A stretch of 64,000 nucleotides of DNA from Circinella minor (lineage: Eukaryota > Mucoromycota > Mucoromycetes > Mucorales > Lichtheimiaceae). This document shows, piece after piece, positions 11,324 through 24,229 of this stretch. Position numbers and translations under genes: made by a program. The stretch covers positions 124,001 to 188,000 of the forward strand of contig JAEPRB010000056.1 in assembly GCA_016758965.1 (NCBI GenBank). The letters are read 5' to 3'. The first letter of the stretch is position 1. Each line of letters opens with the position of its first letter. The notes under the pieces were generated by a model. That model saw only the letters and a program-made list of their open reading frames with translations, ran no database searches and was not told the origin of the DNA.

Positions 11324-13522
11324 TCAAACATTTGCTGTGATATCATAAAACAAGCAAGCATTTGTTGATATGCCATCCCATCCTCGATTTCCAGATGTCG
11401 TAATCATGTACCGGCAGGTAGCATCAATTACTATTTATAATTATAAAGTTATAATATATTGTTAGTTACATATTATTTCGTGTATATCAAATAGAATCCC
11501 AAAAAGAATCGTTTTTACCTATATGAGATATAGTTCCACCATGGTGACCAGGTAATATAGTAAATGGAATGGTATTTGAAGATGATTTAGATGTTTTGTC
11601 ACCACCTTCGGGATATATTGTAAATGACGATTCAATTTCGGTATTCCATAGACGTACATTATCATTCGATGCACTGTAAAAAAAGCAGAAGAATAAATGT
11701 CATATTTTGTTTTAAACTTGAATCTATTCTCTTTTTCTATCTTTCTCTTTTTCTTGCTCACTTTTCCCCCTTATTTTTCTTTCTAACTCCCCCTTGTTTC
11801 TTCTCTTTTTCACTGTCATTTTTTAGCCCTTACTTCCCAAACCCCCAAAATTATAAAAAATGCCTTTTTCTCTTAATAAACATTCAGAAACATCTATATC
11901 CACATATGTATGTTATCGAAGCTAATATATATACATATATCTTGCTTACCATATAATATTTTTACCATTAGGCATACTAGCCACATAAGAAACAGGACCT
12001 GAATTGGCAGGCATTCTAAAAGATCGTATTAATTTTTGAGATGCAAAATCCCATTCATCTACTTGTCCATTACGTCGACCCATATATATTTTGGAACCAT
12101 CTGCGCTCCAGCATGCCTAAAATAAGAATAACTTTTTTTTTTAGTTTTTTTTGTAAAGAATAATAAGAATATGTATGATTTAGCTTAATGAATTACAGAT
12201 AAACACCAAGGCGGAGTTCGATCCGGTAATCCTAACTTTGTTGCATCCTTTTCTGGTTCCCGACGATCCCAAATGAAGCATTGACCATCAAAGCTTGTTG
12301 TCATGAAAATATTTGGATTCTTTTGATCCCATTCTTGATTTTCATCGCTTTTTGATGGATCAAACATGGGTTGGAAAGAAGAAGAAGATATTTGTGAGCT
12401 ATGTCCTGAGTAACTTCTTACAATAGATCCCGTGTTAAGATCCCATTCCTGTGACAATAACAAAATAATTTATAATGAGTAACTAACTTTTTTTTTCCAA
12501 TATTCGTTATTGTAATTTATTTTAAAGATAATAAAGATAAGCGCAGAAAAAAAAAACTTACGAGCACAGACTTATCCCAAGACCCACTGATCACACCTTG
12601 TTCCCCGGGTGTCACCCGTAACACCGATACTGGGGCTGTATGAGATCGTAAGACGTGATGACACTTGCCTTCATCGTGACGCACCGTGACCAAATTGATA
12701 TTACCACTTTCCGTACCTAATAATGCCCAAAGTCCTTCTGACTGAACTTCCATACTATATACCGGTGATAATTTAGGCTGTTGATTCATTGTTGTTGTTG
12801 CTACTGTTGATGTTGATGCTACAATATTACTAGTATCGGTCATTTGTGGAGTAGTGGGAGTGGTAGTCGTTGTAGGAGTAGTATTTGTTGATGACGCTTG
12901 TTGTTCGGAGGGTTCCGTTTTTATTATATTGGGTTGCTCTTCATTTTCAAACCATGAACTTAGTACACCTGCCATAGTAACTGAATCCACGTGCTGATGT
13001 CTTTGTGCTTGTGTTAAAGCCGTTTTCCCATTCATGGATGAAAAAAAATCCCATTTTCGTACATAACCGTCATCTGAACCTGTAAAGACCCATCGAAAAC
13101 ATCGTGTCGCTGCTACACTATAAATGGGTGCTGGATGAATAGCTGCTACCTTTTATTATTACCATTGCTATAATTAGTTGTATTGCCCACACCATATTTA
13201 TAGACGTTTTAAATAGAAATATATATGTTTACCAAAGGTACACAGTCGTAAGTTTTGCAAGTGATAGAATGTCGATTCAAGGTACAATCAATTAAACGTT
13301 GTGGTGGATCATTCGTCCTTGGTGCAGTAGGTGCTGGTGAATTTCGTACTGAAGTTGTATCTTTATAACAATAATAACCATTTTAGTTTTAAATGTCACA
13401 CAGTAAAGCATGTATTTTTATAAATATATACCTTCCGTATCCATGCCATCGTCTTCAGCTTGTGTATTTAATTGAGGAGTAGAAGCTTCATTAAGATCCA
13501 ATTCATCTTCGTCCGATGACAT
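11324..13522 (-). CDS. SPT8: WD40 protein Spt8, SAGA coactivator subunit
   Basis: Seven exons, 13522-13432, 13360-13233, 13149-12562, 12448-12197, 12116-11950, 11673-11519 and 11430-11324, encode 495 aa. An acidic N-terminus (MSSDEDELDLNE) is typical of Spt8. WD repeats follow: FTGSDDGYVRKWDFF, GVISGSWDKSVLEWDLNTG, MTTSFDGQCFIWDRR, MGRRNGQVDEWDF and ASNDNVRLWNTE. The end, ATCRYMITTSGNRGW, matches the conserved Spt8 C-terminus. A Thr/Gln-rich disordered insert sits inside exon 3. Spt8 is a SAGA subunit that contacts TATA-binding protein and tunes its delivery to promoters. The exon 2/3 and 3/4 joins are phase 0, and all introns are short and canonical. The start is the first ATG of the acidic leader, and the gene faces a 1.6 kb divergent promoter region. 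Confidence 0.92.
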
Positions 13523-14764
13523 ATTTATTTCTTGTTACGTATAGTATAAAGTTCTGGGAACGAGTTAAGACTAATAAAAAAAAAGACGCCACTTCTACAC
13601 AAAAAAAAAAAAGCAACAGACGCGAAATTATAAAGGGGATATGGTGAGGTTTTGCTTTTTTTTTGGGGGGTGGAGAGCAAATAAAGGGAGTCGAAAGAGA
13701 AAGTGGAGTTGAAAAATGATCCTTTTATTTCGGTGGGGGGAGAAGTAGATGAAGATAAAGGGAGAGTATAAAAAAAAAGAAGGGGTGAAAAAATATATAA
13801 ATCAAAATGCTATGTTTCATCCTTATAATATTTTTTTATTTACCTATTTATGTTTACCCCGCTTTTCTAATAAAAAAAAGTGCTTCAAAAAGCTGTTGTA
13901 CAGAAATGTAGTTATAAAAGAATGTCGTAATAAGTTTATTGTAGCACTCTTGGCCGTGCTCACCAAAAGGAAATTTGAAACAGTTTATGTCATTCGACGC
14001 CAGCATAGAATATCAAGTAAAAAAGGGTGTGACCAATATTGCTGAATTGGATGAAAGAAAAGAGAAGAAAGTACAAATATGAAACGTTCAAGGGGCACCA
14101 TAATAAAAAAAAAAAAAAAAGAAAGGTATGTATTAGTATGATTCCTTGCAATGATAATTCCTATCAATCAATATGATAGTATATCAAAAGCTTTTCTTTA
14201 TCCTTTAGACTTCTTTGACAAGTTTTGTTTTTCATCTACTAATTATACCTTCTTATTACTATTGTATAGTGGCAATTATATTTAGTTTATATGATTCATT
14301 TATTCAAGATTCTCTCTTTCACACACTTTTGTATGTTTATGGGGTGTTACTCTCCGTATATCGAAATACTAGGAGTTTTTTTGGGGGGAGGGGGGGTTTA
14401 ATGGACAAATAAAAAAAAAAGAACAAACCAAACAACCTATACCGATCCACCAAAAAAAAGGAGGTACACATATAGTTTGGGGGAGAGAAAGTGAAAGATG
14501 GGGAGTTACTTATTATGATGATAATTATGATTGTGATATAAAGGTTGTATACCAAGTGGGGGAGAGAGAAACGGATGGGATTTGTAGGATGAGGGTGACT
14601 GTATGGACGGGGGACTAACCGTAGAATGGAATGCCAAAATTTTCATGTAGACGCATGCAAGCATGATGTCTCTTTTTTTTTATAAACACAACTGATACAC
14701 ACACTCACCATTTATAAGTAAAGTTGTAGTTATATAATAAAACCTACCTATACTCATTCAACTA

Positions 14765-14798
<34 letters not shown>

Positions 14799-15100
14799 CT
14801 ATATTCTCTTGTCTCTCCTCTTGTATATCTTTTTCTTTACTCCCCCCCTTTTTTCACTTTCTTTCTTTTTCTTCCACTTTTCTCTTTCTCTTTGCTTTTT
14901 TTTTTGTTTTCTTTCTTTGATTCTCTCTGTCTTTTTTGTGTTGTTTCTTTCCCCATTTCTTTCTTTTTTCTCTTTTATTTTTTTGGTCTCTCTTTTATTT
15001 TTTAATATATATAATCATTATTATTATACACACGGCCTTTAACGACAGAAGATATAGAAATAAGAGACAAATCAACAAATAATAAAAGAGGAACAACAAT
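13523..15100. promoter_or_regulatory. Divergent promoter region of 1.6 kb
   Basis: This region lies between the starts of SPT8 (minus) and the orphan at 15101 (plus). It holds G-runs (13666-13673, 14382-14397), an (ATA)n tract, and a long T/C-rich stretch at 14815-15005 just ahead of the plus-strand gene, likely its core promoter or leader. No gene or specific factor site is recognised. Confidence 0.45.
14763..14796. repeat. (AAT)n microsatellite
   Basis: This is a trinucleotide tract of about ten uninterrupted units in the divergent promoter region. Confidence 0.9.
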
Positions 15101-17300
15101 ATGAAACTACAAGTCATCTTACTAGGTGAATATCATTCATCCCCGCTTTGTATATATCAACAACAACAGTACGATAATCGCCATCAACATCATGAATTAT
15201 TCTATTTTTCTATTGAAGAACTCGACGCGCTTTTAACGATAGATGCCGATCAGCACCAATATGATAATAATGACAATGGTAGCAAGCAAAAGCACCAAGA
15301 TGATATGGACATTGATACCCATTGTCATGGTGATACAGCAACAAATAATCATGGTAATAGTAACAATGTTTGGGCACAGCTTGAAAAACTTCCAGTACAA
15401 CCCTCCCACTTTCTTGTTTCAGCATGTGGTAGACGTACTTTTATTATGAGTGATATTGTTATTCAAATTGCTCGTTATCGGAACCTATTGGCTTTGGCGG
15501 AACTATGTCAGCTCGGATGGGCCGAGATCATGGCCGGTGTGGTGGCAGCTCCCTTGCTGACTAGCTTGGGGGTGGTGGCTGCCGTACCTGCGCGTTTGAT
15601 CCATCACCCCGTTTCTGTTCACCACGTGACCGATTTCCACACATGGTTCACTGCCAAAAAGCAACAGGAACAGCAAAAACAACCCTGTTATTTATTTCAT
15701 AATAATATTAATAATGCCACGGCCACTAATACAATGCATTCAACAAGTAATATAACTACTTCTACTGCATCTAATAGCAATAATAATATTAATAATAATA
15801 GCAATAATCGAGACTTGCATCGCGAAGAACAGAGGTAATAATAACCGTTCCTTCTAATCCCATCTTTACAAAAAAACACTCCTTGCCCCCCCCTCTCTCT
15901 CTCTCTTTCTTTCGTGAACTTTCGTCCCCCTTCTTGTTTTTCTGTTTATATATATATATATATATATAACAAACAAAATAAGAACCTATATATACATAAA
16001 TATGGTAGCAACTAATAATCCCTTTTTTCAAAAAAAAAAATACCAATTTTACCTCCCCTGTCTCTCTTTTTTTTTAAAAAAAAAAATTATATATTTATGT
16101 ATATTTAGACTTTCTTCATTTATGCAGAAATTATCACATCATCCTTTATGGCAAGGTGTAGTAGCTCATAATAATAGTAGTAACAGCGATAACAATAGCA
16201 GAGATACTGGGAACAATAATGTTAACGGTAATAGTGGTGTTATCAACAACGGCAATGGTAAACAAGGATCAATAAATAATGACATGTGGATCCGTTTTGC
16301 ATCATGGTTTGGTGATTATCACAAACAGCTACCTCCTTCCTTATTGGCGACATTTAAAACACGAAGACAACAACAAGCTATTATTGCATCGAGGCAGCGG
16401 CGATTAGCGATGGAGTCTTCTTCAACAAATAATCATAATACTAATATATCATCTACATCGTCTACCAAAGTTATAAAAAAACGGCGATCCAATAACAATA
16501 CCGCCTTAGTACGCCAACAAGACATTGTTATGGAATCATCATCTGTTACTTCAACAACGAGTAATACAAGTAGTAGTACTTGTGCTTCAACAATGACAAA
16601 TAGTAGTGGTAGTAATGGTAGCAACAGTATGACAACAAGTACATGTTCATCAAGAGGTAATTCCCCACCATCGCATCCACCTATACGTCTTGGCTCACCT
16701 TTAAGGCATGAGATACGATCCATAAAACGATGGACATCACCACCATCATCATCCCCACAATACCCACAACAATATTTGCCGCCAAGAACAATTCGTAATT
16801 GTAGATCTGTAACAGAGCTGCATCGACCCGTCCCATTCAAAGCACATCAATCCAATTTAAAACTACCTCCACCTTGGCCAGTACAGACGGCCACCACGTC
16901 ACCATCAGAAAAATCAAATAACAGTTTTGTAGAAATTCATCACCATCACCATCATCATCATCAGCAGCAGCAGCAGCAGCATTCACAGTCAACTCATTCA
17001 CGCCCTTCTTCGCATTACCACCATCATCAACAGCCAAGAAAGTGGTCTTCATTACAAGAATTGCGACATCGTGGTAGTTTGGATAGTACAAGTAGTAGTG
17101 GCAGTAGTATTAGTGGAGGAGAAGTTCCAAGTAATTTAGACTTATTAGCGACGCAGGCGACGCAGCGACAACCCATCCTTTCTTCCTCTTCTTCTACTCA
17201 TACTTCACCTTCTCCACCGCCACGACATCAATCTATTAAATTACCTTCACCAAGTGAAATGCTGTCACGTCGTCACCCACCTCCCTCCGGCATCGTATAA
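15101..17300 (+). CDS. Orphan low-complexity protein, 641 aa
   Basis: Two exons, 15101-15834 and 16109-17300, are joined in phase 2 (AG|GTAATA donor, TTTAG acceptor). The only ordered-looking part is at about residues 90-190, containing LEKLPVQPSHFLVSACGRR and a hydrophobic stretch with WAEIMAGVVAAPLLTSLGVV. The rest is Asn, Ser, His and Gln repeats, including adjacent His and Gln runs coded at 16939-16980 and many SPP/SP sites near the end. I recognise no family. The composition suggests a disordered regulatory or signalling protein, but this is not evidence of function. The hydrophobic stretch could be a buried helix or a membrane contact. The intron contains a TA repeat and a long T/C tract. 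Confidence 0.65.
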
Positions 17301-17724
17301 AAACTACCTCTTCTCTTTTTTTTTCTCTTTTTTTATATATACATATATATACATATATAAATAATATTTTTGGTGTGTACATACATAAGGCAACTTCTCA
17401 CAATAACAGCAGCAACAACAAAAAAACATACAAAAAACATTTGATCAGTTTTTGAAGTGAAAACAGGGAAGAAAACTTTACAAAGATATATATAATATGC
17501 ATATATATTATATAAAGGAATCATATAGAAGAAAATAATAATAATAATAATAATTTGATACAATAATAAAAAACAATGTTATATATAGAGACGTTATATA
17601 TATTGTGTGTTGGGGTTCTTAAATATTTTTAGTAGACTTTGTATATAGAAGAAAAGGTGTATAATAGTAAATGTGTCGTTTGTAATATAGCGAGGAAAAG
17701 AAGAGAAATAGGAGTTAACAAGTT
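17301..17724. other. Convergent 3' flanks
   Basis: AT-rich DNA with TA and ATA repeats lies between the stop of the 15.1 kb orphan and the stop of the myosin gene. No gene is seen. Confidence 0.55.
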
Positions 17725-20700
17725 TTACAAAGAATCTTGCCGCTGATATTGTCGATTTTGATTTGCGAGTTGCATCAGGCCCATCAATCGTTGTAGATGT
17801 TTCAGTTTAAGCTATGATGGGTTTTTTTTTCAAATAGAGAACACGTGAGTTGTAGTGCTTTTGGCCATATTTTTCACGGGGAGCATATTATCCCCTTCCC
17901 CCTTTTCCACTCTCATCCAGTCCACTCTAATCATCCCCCAAGAAAAAATATACTCCCCTTTTCTCATTCACTATAATTCCCACCCTTGGTATAAATAATC
18001 CTTTATACGACCCCCCAAAAGAAAAAAATCAACGATTTACTTACATAGGAAGGAAGGTATGTGTTGGCCACCACGAGTTGTGGCTCGGGTACCTCATATG
18101 GACTATCATCCAAGGACACATTATCCAATAACAAAATATCGTTACTGTCACTGCTACTCACCCGCGATGCCACAGCTCTAAGAATATCATTTGAAATTGG
18201 ATCTTCATAATCTGCAACATTATAGTTCTGAATCAGCTTTTGAACTTGGGTAGGTGTCAATAACCAACACACATCGTAAATGATCTTGATATCATCCAGC
18301 GAGGATTTTTTGAGCTGCAAAAGCTTCGCGGCTTGCATCAAATGTTCCAACTGTAAGGTTGCCTCGGCCATTTCATGGAGCTTACACCATTCTTCCAAGC
18401 GGGTAATATTGTATTGGATTTGCATGGCGCGCTTCCATGAATTAAAGTTTCGACGCATCACGAGATCGTTAAACGCAGTGACACCAATCAGTTTCAGTAA
18501 TTCAGTAAGTCCTTGCTCCATTACAAATGGTTCAATGTTGTAGCACTTCATGGCTCTATAGACCCGGTTCAAAAAGTTCAACAAGTCATCCATAGAGAAT
18601 GCAGGTTGATTCGAACCACTCAGAATCTTGTTAAAGAATCGATTTGTGTCTGTAGCAATAAATCCGGGTAAAGATTGGCTTTCGATAATAGCGGGTACGG
18701 CCATCTTGCTTAATTTTTGTTTTAGTTCAGTCATCCAGTGATGATATAAATTGTCTTCCAAACATTGAAGCTCGAATTTTACGGTGGAAACGAGTTTTTC
18801 GAAATCGTGCCAACCAACAGCCCGGCGACCTTGGACAGAATTGTAATGCATTTCGCGTTCTAATTCTTGTTCGGTAGAGCAAACCAAAGAAAGCAATTCA
18901 TGGGTATTAGAGAGCCAGAATGCACTTGGAATGATGGTATCTTCACCAGCAAAGCTCTAAATAAATAAAAAGGAAATAACATAATCAAAAAAAAATTCAA
19001 TGCACGGGTATCGCAATAATAGCAGCACGCTTTCGTATTAAAGTTTCCAGTCGACTTCTTACCAAGCAATGCTTTTGAATAGTATCCATGACAGTGAAAA
19101 TCAATCGCTCAGACTCAGCAAGATAACCGAAGCGCCACATCTGAGTGACACCCAAACCAATAATATGTGCTGGAAATACAACTTCTTTGTGTGACGGAGG
19201 ATTTTGTGCATTGGGTGGAATAATCTTTAATGATCGAATTAATCCTTCCAAAATTTCCTCTTCAAGAATTTGCTCGTCGTGAAGAATAGCATGAATCTAA
19301 TTATATGTTTATATGTAAGTAAGCAATCTACCCTTCATTTCGCTACTATCACTTTTAATACCAAGAAAAAAGTATATACGTACTGCTTCTTCTGGGTTAC
19401 CGTTCACATCACGCAAAGTATCAGTATGATCAATGGACATGGGGCGGATCTGATCCGGTTCTGCATAGACTATCGGCTTGGATTCCGTCAAACTATTACG
19501 TCGGAACGGCGCCATATTTGCACCAGTAGGCGATCGACCACGGGGGCTGACTCGTTCTGGTGAAATACCACGACGATTACCACCGCCAGGTGTTGTAGGT
19601 GAAGGAGACATACGTTGGGGTGACAAATTACGTCCATAAGCATTCAAGGAAGCTTGTCGTCGTGGGCCTCCATTCTTCAAGCTTTGTGCTAATTGTGCCT
19701 TGAGTGCTGCAATTTGGTTTTTTAATTCCGCAACATCTTCATCCTTGGGTGTAGGTTGAGTCGAGACCTTCAAGGGTGGCTGTTGACGCAAACGAGTAAC
19801 TTCGGCGCTCAAACGTGCGATTTCCTTGTCTTGTTCTGCTACCTTAGCAAGCGTTTCCTCATGATCTTGTTGAAGTGTTGCATGGCTATTGCGTAAAGTA
19901 TCAAGCTCTTCCTGTACATTGGATGAACCATGAGCCAAACTTTGCATCTTTGTTTCCAATTTTTCGTGCTTTTCTTTCCACGATTGAATCTCATTTTCGA
20001 GCTGAGTCGCTTGTCGTTGTAATGACTTCTTTTCATCTTTTTGTTGGGTTAAAGTTTGAGTCAATTCAACAACTTTGTTCTCAAGTTTGTATGATACTTC
20101 TTTGAGACGGCTTGCTGATCGAGATTCTTGTCTCAAGTTTACAAGCATTTGACGTGCAAGACGACGACGGACACATGTCTGAATGGCAATGATATGGTTA
20201 CGTTGAGCAAGGTAACGTTTGCGTGCTATGTAACCACGTACCAAACGTTGGATTTGTGTTGCTGCATTGTTTTCTCGGAAAGATCCAAATGATTTGCGAG
20301 CCAACACACCTCGGCAAGCTAATATAAAGAAAAATTATCAGAATCATATTTAGGCTATTTCACAATTTTGTAAATATAAACTTACAAGCTTGAAAAAGAA
20401 CAACAAATTGACGTCTTCTTTCCATTTGTTTTTTAGCGAGAAAACCTCGAACATATTTTTGAATGGTTACAACAGCTCGTTCTTGACGAAGTAATTCTAA
20501 TTTACGCTGGCCCATTTTCTTGCGCGCAACATTTTGCAAACGTTGGGCCAAGTCTTTGGTGCGTATGTATCGAATACGTGTAATGAATCGTCGCATATTC
20601 TTTTGAAGTAGTACAACACATTCGTTCCATCGATCTGCTCGCAATTTTTCCATGTAGGCAAGCTAGTAATAACAAGAAACATAACAACAATTCACAATCA

Positions 20701-23700
20701 ATACACATATACAAATGTCGACTTTGTCCTCTATTATGATTATTATGTTTCGATGATAAAAGTAGTACTTACTTGACCAGCACGGAAAAAGATTTTGGTA
20801 AGACCAACTTGGAACTTATCCTTATCCGGAATAGATTGTTCCAAAATAACATTACATAATTTACGAATATCTGGACTTTTATTGGGATCCCAATATTCGG
20901 AGCTGACCAATGCATAATATCGATCTGCAAAGTCTTCAAATGCCCATCGTGAGGGGTAACCAGCGCAACTAATTCGAATTGTTTCCAAGACACCACATGC
21001 TCGCAATTGTGAAAGTACCATGTTAGGTTCAAATACCCATTCTATCTTGGCTTCATTTGGTTTAATACAGCGGATATAATGAACATTGGTTTGACCAATT
21101 GTATCCATCAAACTGATAAGCGAGAGCTATATATTAATTGAAGTATTTTAATATCATTAATCACATGTGTTTTGAATAAATATATATATCCAATTTCAAA
21201 AATAATATTTTTTCATTTTAATTTTACCTTGAATATAGATCCTAGCGTTGGTTTTTTGGCAGCATTCGCACGTTTTGGCCCATTCTATAAAATAGAATCA
21301 ATAATTGTAATATTGTATTTCGTTAGTTAGTTAGTTCGAAGAACACTGTCGGTTTTTAACTACGATAATTATGATAATTTACCGTTTTTGCTACTGGAGC
21401 AGAAGCAGCAGCAGTTTCTGCAGCGGAGGCTGTAGCGGTTTGTAGCATTTCAACCAAGAACTCCGAGTCTGCATTTTGTAGCAAAGTAAGATGTTCATCA
21501 GGTACGGTATCCTTATTCTTATCCAAGAAATTTTCAGCTTCATACTGAACTTCATGGGCATAATGAACAACTGTAAAAGCACTGTTGGAGAATCGTGGCT
21601 TTTTAAAGTATCCTTTATATGCAGGTGAATCGAAATTGGCAAAAAGTTTATCACAGAATCCTTGATCCGTTCCAGACGGTAATCTTGATTCCTACAACAC
21701 ACCCCAGACACATAAAAAAGACAATATTATTAAACTGACAGAATTAGCCTTTCATTCTCTTGTCTATTACATATATAGTGCGACAACGCTCTTACCTCAT
21801 CCAAAAGTGACAAAATACCCATCCTTGATTCGATCATTTCAATACATTTTTGGTTATCACTAAATTCAATAAACTGCCAATCGATCTTTTCTTTTACATA
21901 TTCCTAATACGACAATTAAAACAAATGTTTAATATAAGTTTGTAAAGTAGATATTATATGAACAATTATATTATCTTACCTCTTGTTCCAATTTGAACAC
22001 GTGTTGATTGAACTATTATATATAAAGAAATATACATCTTGCATGAATAATCTATATATGTCTCTTCTGGTAATCACCACATTTTTTTTTACCTGTTGTT
22101 GAAGCTTTTCGTTGGCATAGTTAATACAAAACTGTTCAAACGAATTCTTTTTGAAATGTTCAAAACCATAAATATCCAAAACACCAATAAATGTGTTGAC
22201 AAGGTTAGGGTCACTACATGACAAACTTTCATTGACAACACTAACAAGCCATTCGAACAAATTGGCATAAATATATTTGGCAACTGAGTCACGAACCACT
22301 AGACCTTGAGCAGGACTTAAATTTTTGACAATTTTATCTGAGCGAGTGACAATTTGTCTCTTTACAATCCATTTACGGAATTCAGATGTTTTAATACCCA
22401 ATAATTTAGTAGCTGTCACCAAAGCTGGATCACTGTCTGACAATACTGCATCATTGCGTCCAGTAACTTCAATATTACCGATATGAAGCAAGGCTGCCAA
22501 CAACCGGAAGATTTGCCATTGTGTTGGTAATGAAATACCGACCATTGAAAGACTGTTTTTGGTTAATTCGAATTCTTCAACATCGTTGACGCCAGGTACC
22601 GTACCAGTACCACTTTGGTTCAAGTAGTGGAATTTAGTCCAATCCTTGAGTTCGAATTCTTTACGTTCAGATATTGGAACACCTGCACAAAGCTGCAAAA
22701 ATATTGAAAATAAGTTTATGTAAGAAATATGCGGATTTTTTAATGTCATTTTTAACCGTACTAAGCTCTCTACAGTTTTCTTGCTAAATTATATCTACAA
22801 ACCTGGTAGAAAATATGATAATTTCTTTCAGTTTCGGGTTGGAAAATCAAACGTGATCTTTCCAAAAGATATGTTCTGATTTTGGCGCCAACAATATTAC
22901 ATTTTTTATCGAATTGAATCTATGTGTTTGTAACACAGAATAATGTTGAATGTTAAAAAAATAAAGTTTAAACAGATATAGGCATGACTTGTTTTTTCTA
23001 TATAAATTCATACACACCTCGATATATTTGCCGAATCTCGAACTGTTATCGTTACGAGTAGTCTTGGCGTTACCAAAAGCTTCCATAATAGGATTTGTGG
23101 CTAATGCGGAAAAACGAAAAATAAAAATAAAAAGGTTGACGAAGAGAAACGGGTTAAGGTTAGTAACGAGTTTTAATCTTGGAGCATATTACTTTCGTCA
23201 AATATTAAAAGAAAAATAAAAGTCTGTTTACCCAGAATTTGTTCTTCCACTTCAGTCATCCCTCCCGAGGTCTCTTTGACTGCTTTACCAACAGCTTCTT
23301 TATCATCTGCAGTAGCAAAATATCTCATAATATATTTTGCACTCACCGTTTTACCGGCACCACTATTATATTACATACACATACACACGTGAAAAGATAA
23401 GCCTTTTTACATTCTCTTACTTTATCCATTATTTGTCCGGCACTTTTTGTTTTTACCTTTCACCTGAAACAACAATGGTTTGGTTTTGTTGCTCTCGAAT
23501 CATTTGGCGATAAGCATCCTCACCAATAGCAAACAAATGAGGCTCTAATTCACCTCTCCTTCGTCCTGAGTATTGTTGAATAATATCTGGTTCATATAAT
23601 TGAACGCGTGCAAAAGGATTCGTTGCGATCAAAACAATACCCGAATATGTATAAATATTACGTTGCAGATATCGAGTTCGGATGGTGTTGAGTACTATAA

Positions 23701-24229
23701 AAATGGACCGATCGTACAGTTGGTTTACAGTTTTTTTTTTTTTCTATCCAATTTCATCCACTTCCTTCTGCACCAGCAAATCAAAACAATTTTTTATATA
23801 GATACCAGAAGGTTCATTCAGATAACTCAAATTGGTCAGATCATCCGTATTCTCCATCTTTGGAGGGTTTCTCAAAGGAGGCAGATCAGATCCTTGGTTC
23901 TTTTCCAAAAGCTTCAAAGATGATTCCCAAACATGCTCCTTTATTTTTGAATAATAATAAAAAAAGACAAAATTTTAGTATTATACAATAATGTTAATCT
24001 ATGTATATACATATACGTATGCTTTTTCTCATTTAAAACTTACTCTTGACTCATCCTCATCGTTCTGGAACACAATCTTGACTCCGGTGTCGGTTACTTC
24101 CTTGTTCAACACAGTTGCTGATACCCATGCTTCCTCATTACCAACTTCATCTCGAATCCAGGCTTTAATTCCTTTTGTATAGACTTCCACTGCCTGTTGA
24201 ACAGGTTGGGATAATGTCTCCATGGTCAT
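17725..24229 (-). CDS. MYO5: Class V myosin heavy chain
   Basis: Seventeen exons encode 1597 aa: 24229-24044, 23938-23806, 23694-23457, 23362-23232, 23100-23018, 22919-22803, 22692-22093, 22012-21980, 21903-21796, 21691-21383, 21284-21228, 21126-20773, 20662-20386, 20318-19384, 19296-19063, 18956-18045 and 17811-17725. The P-loop GESGAGKT (184-191) is split by intron 3; switch [13 protein letters not shown] and switch [19 protein letters not shown] follow. Six IQ motifs lie at about 790-930, such as [12 protein letters not shown] and [16 protein letters not shown] coiled coil spans about 935-1090, a Pro/Ser-rich linker about 1110-1170, and a C-terminal DIL cargo domain about 1230-1560. The length is that of fungal Myo2/Myo5 homologues, which move vesicles and organelles along actin towards growing tips. 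A TATAG just upstream of the ATG could end a 5' UTR intron. Identity is very secure. Confidence 0.95.

Noticed and set aside
15210..15449. Frames on both strands inside the 15.1 kb orphan
   Set aside because: They overlap the better plus-strand frame and reflect CAT/CAA repeats read in other frames.
22847..23219. Frames around the myosin switch I region
   Set aside because: They are parts of true myosin exons 5 and 6 read through introns, or their antisense.
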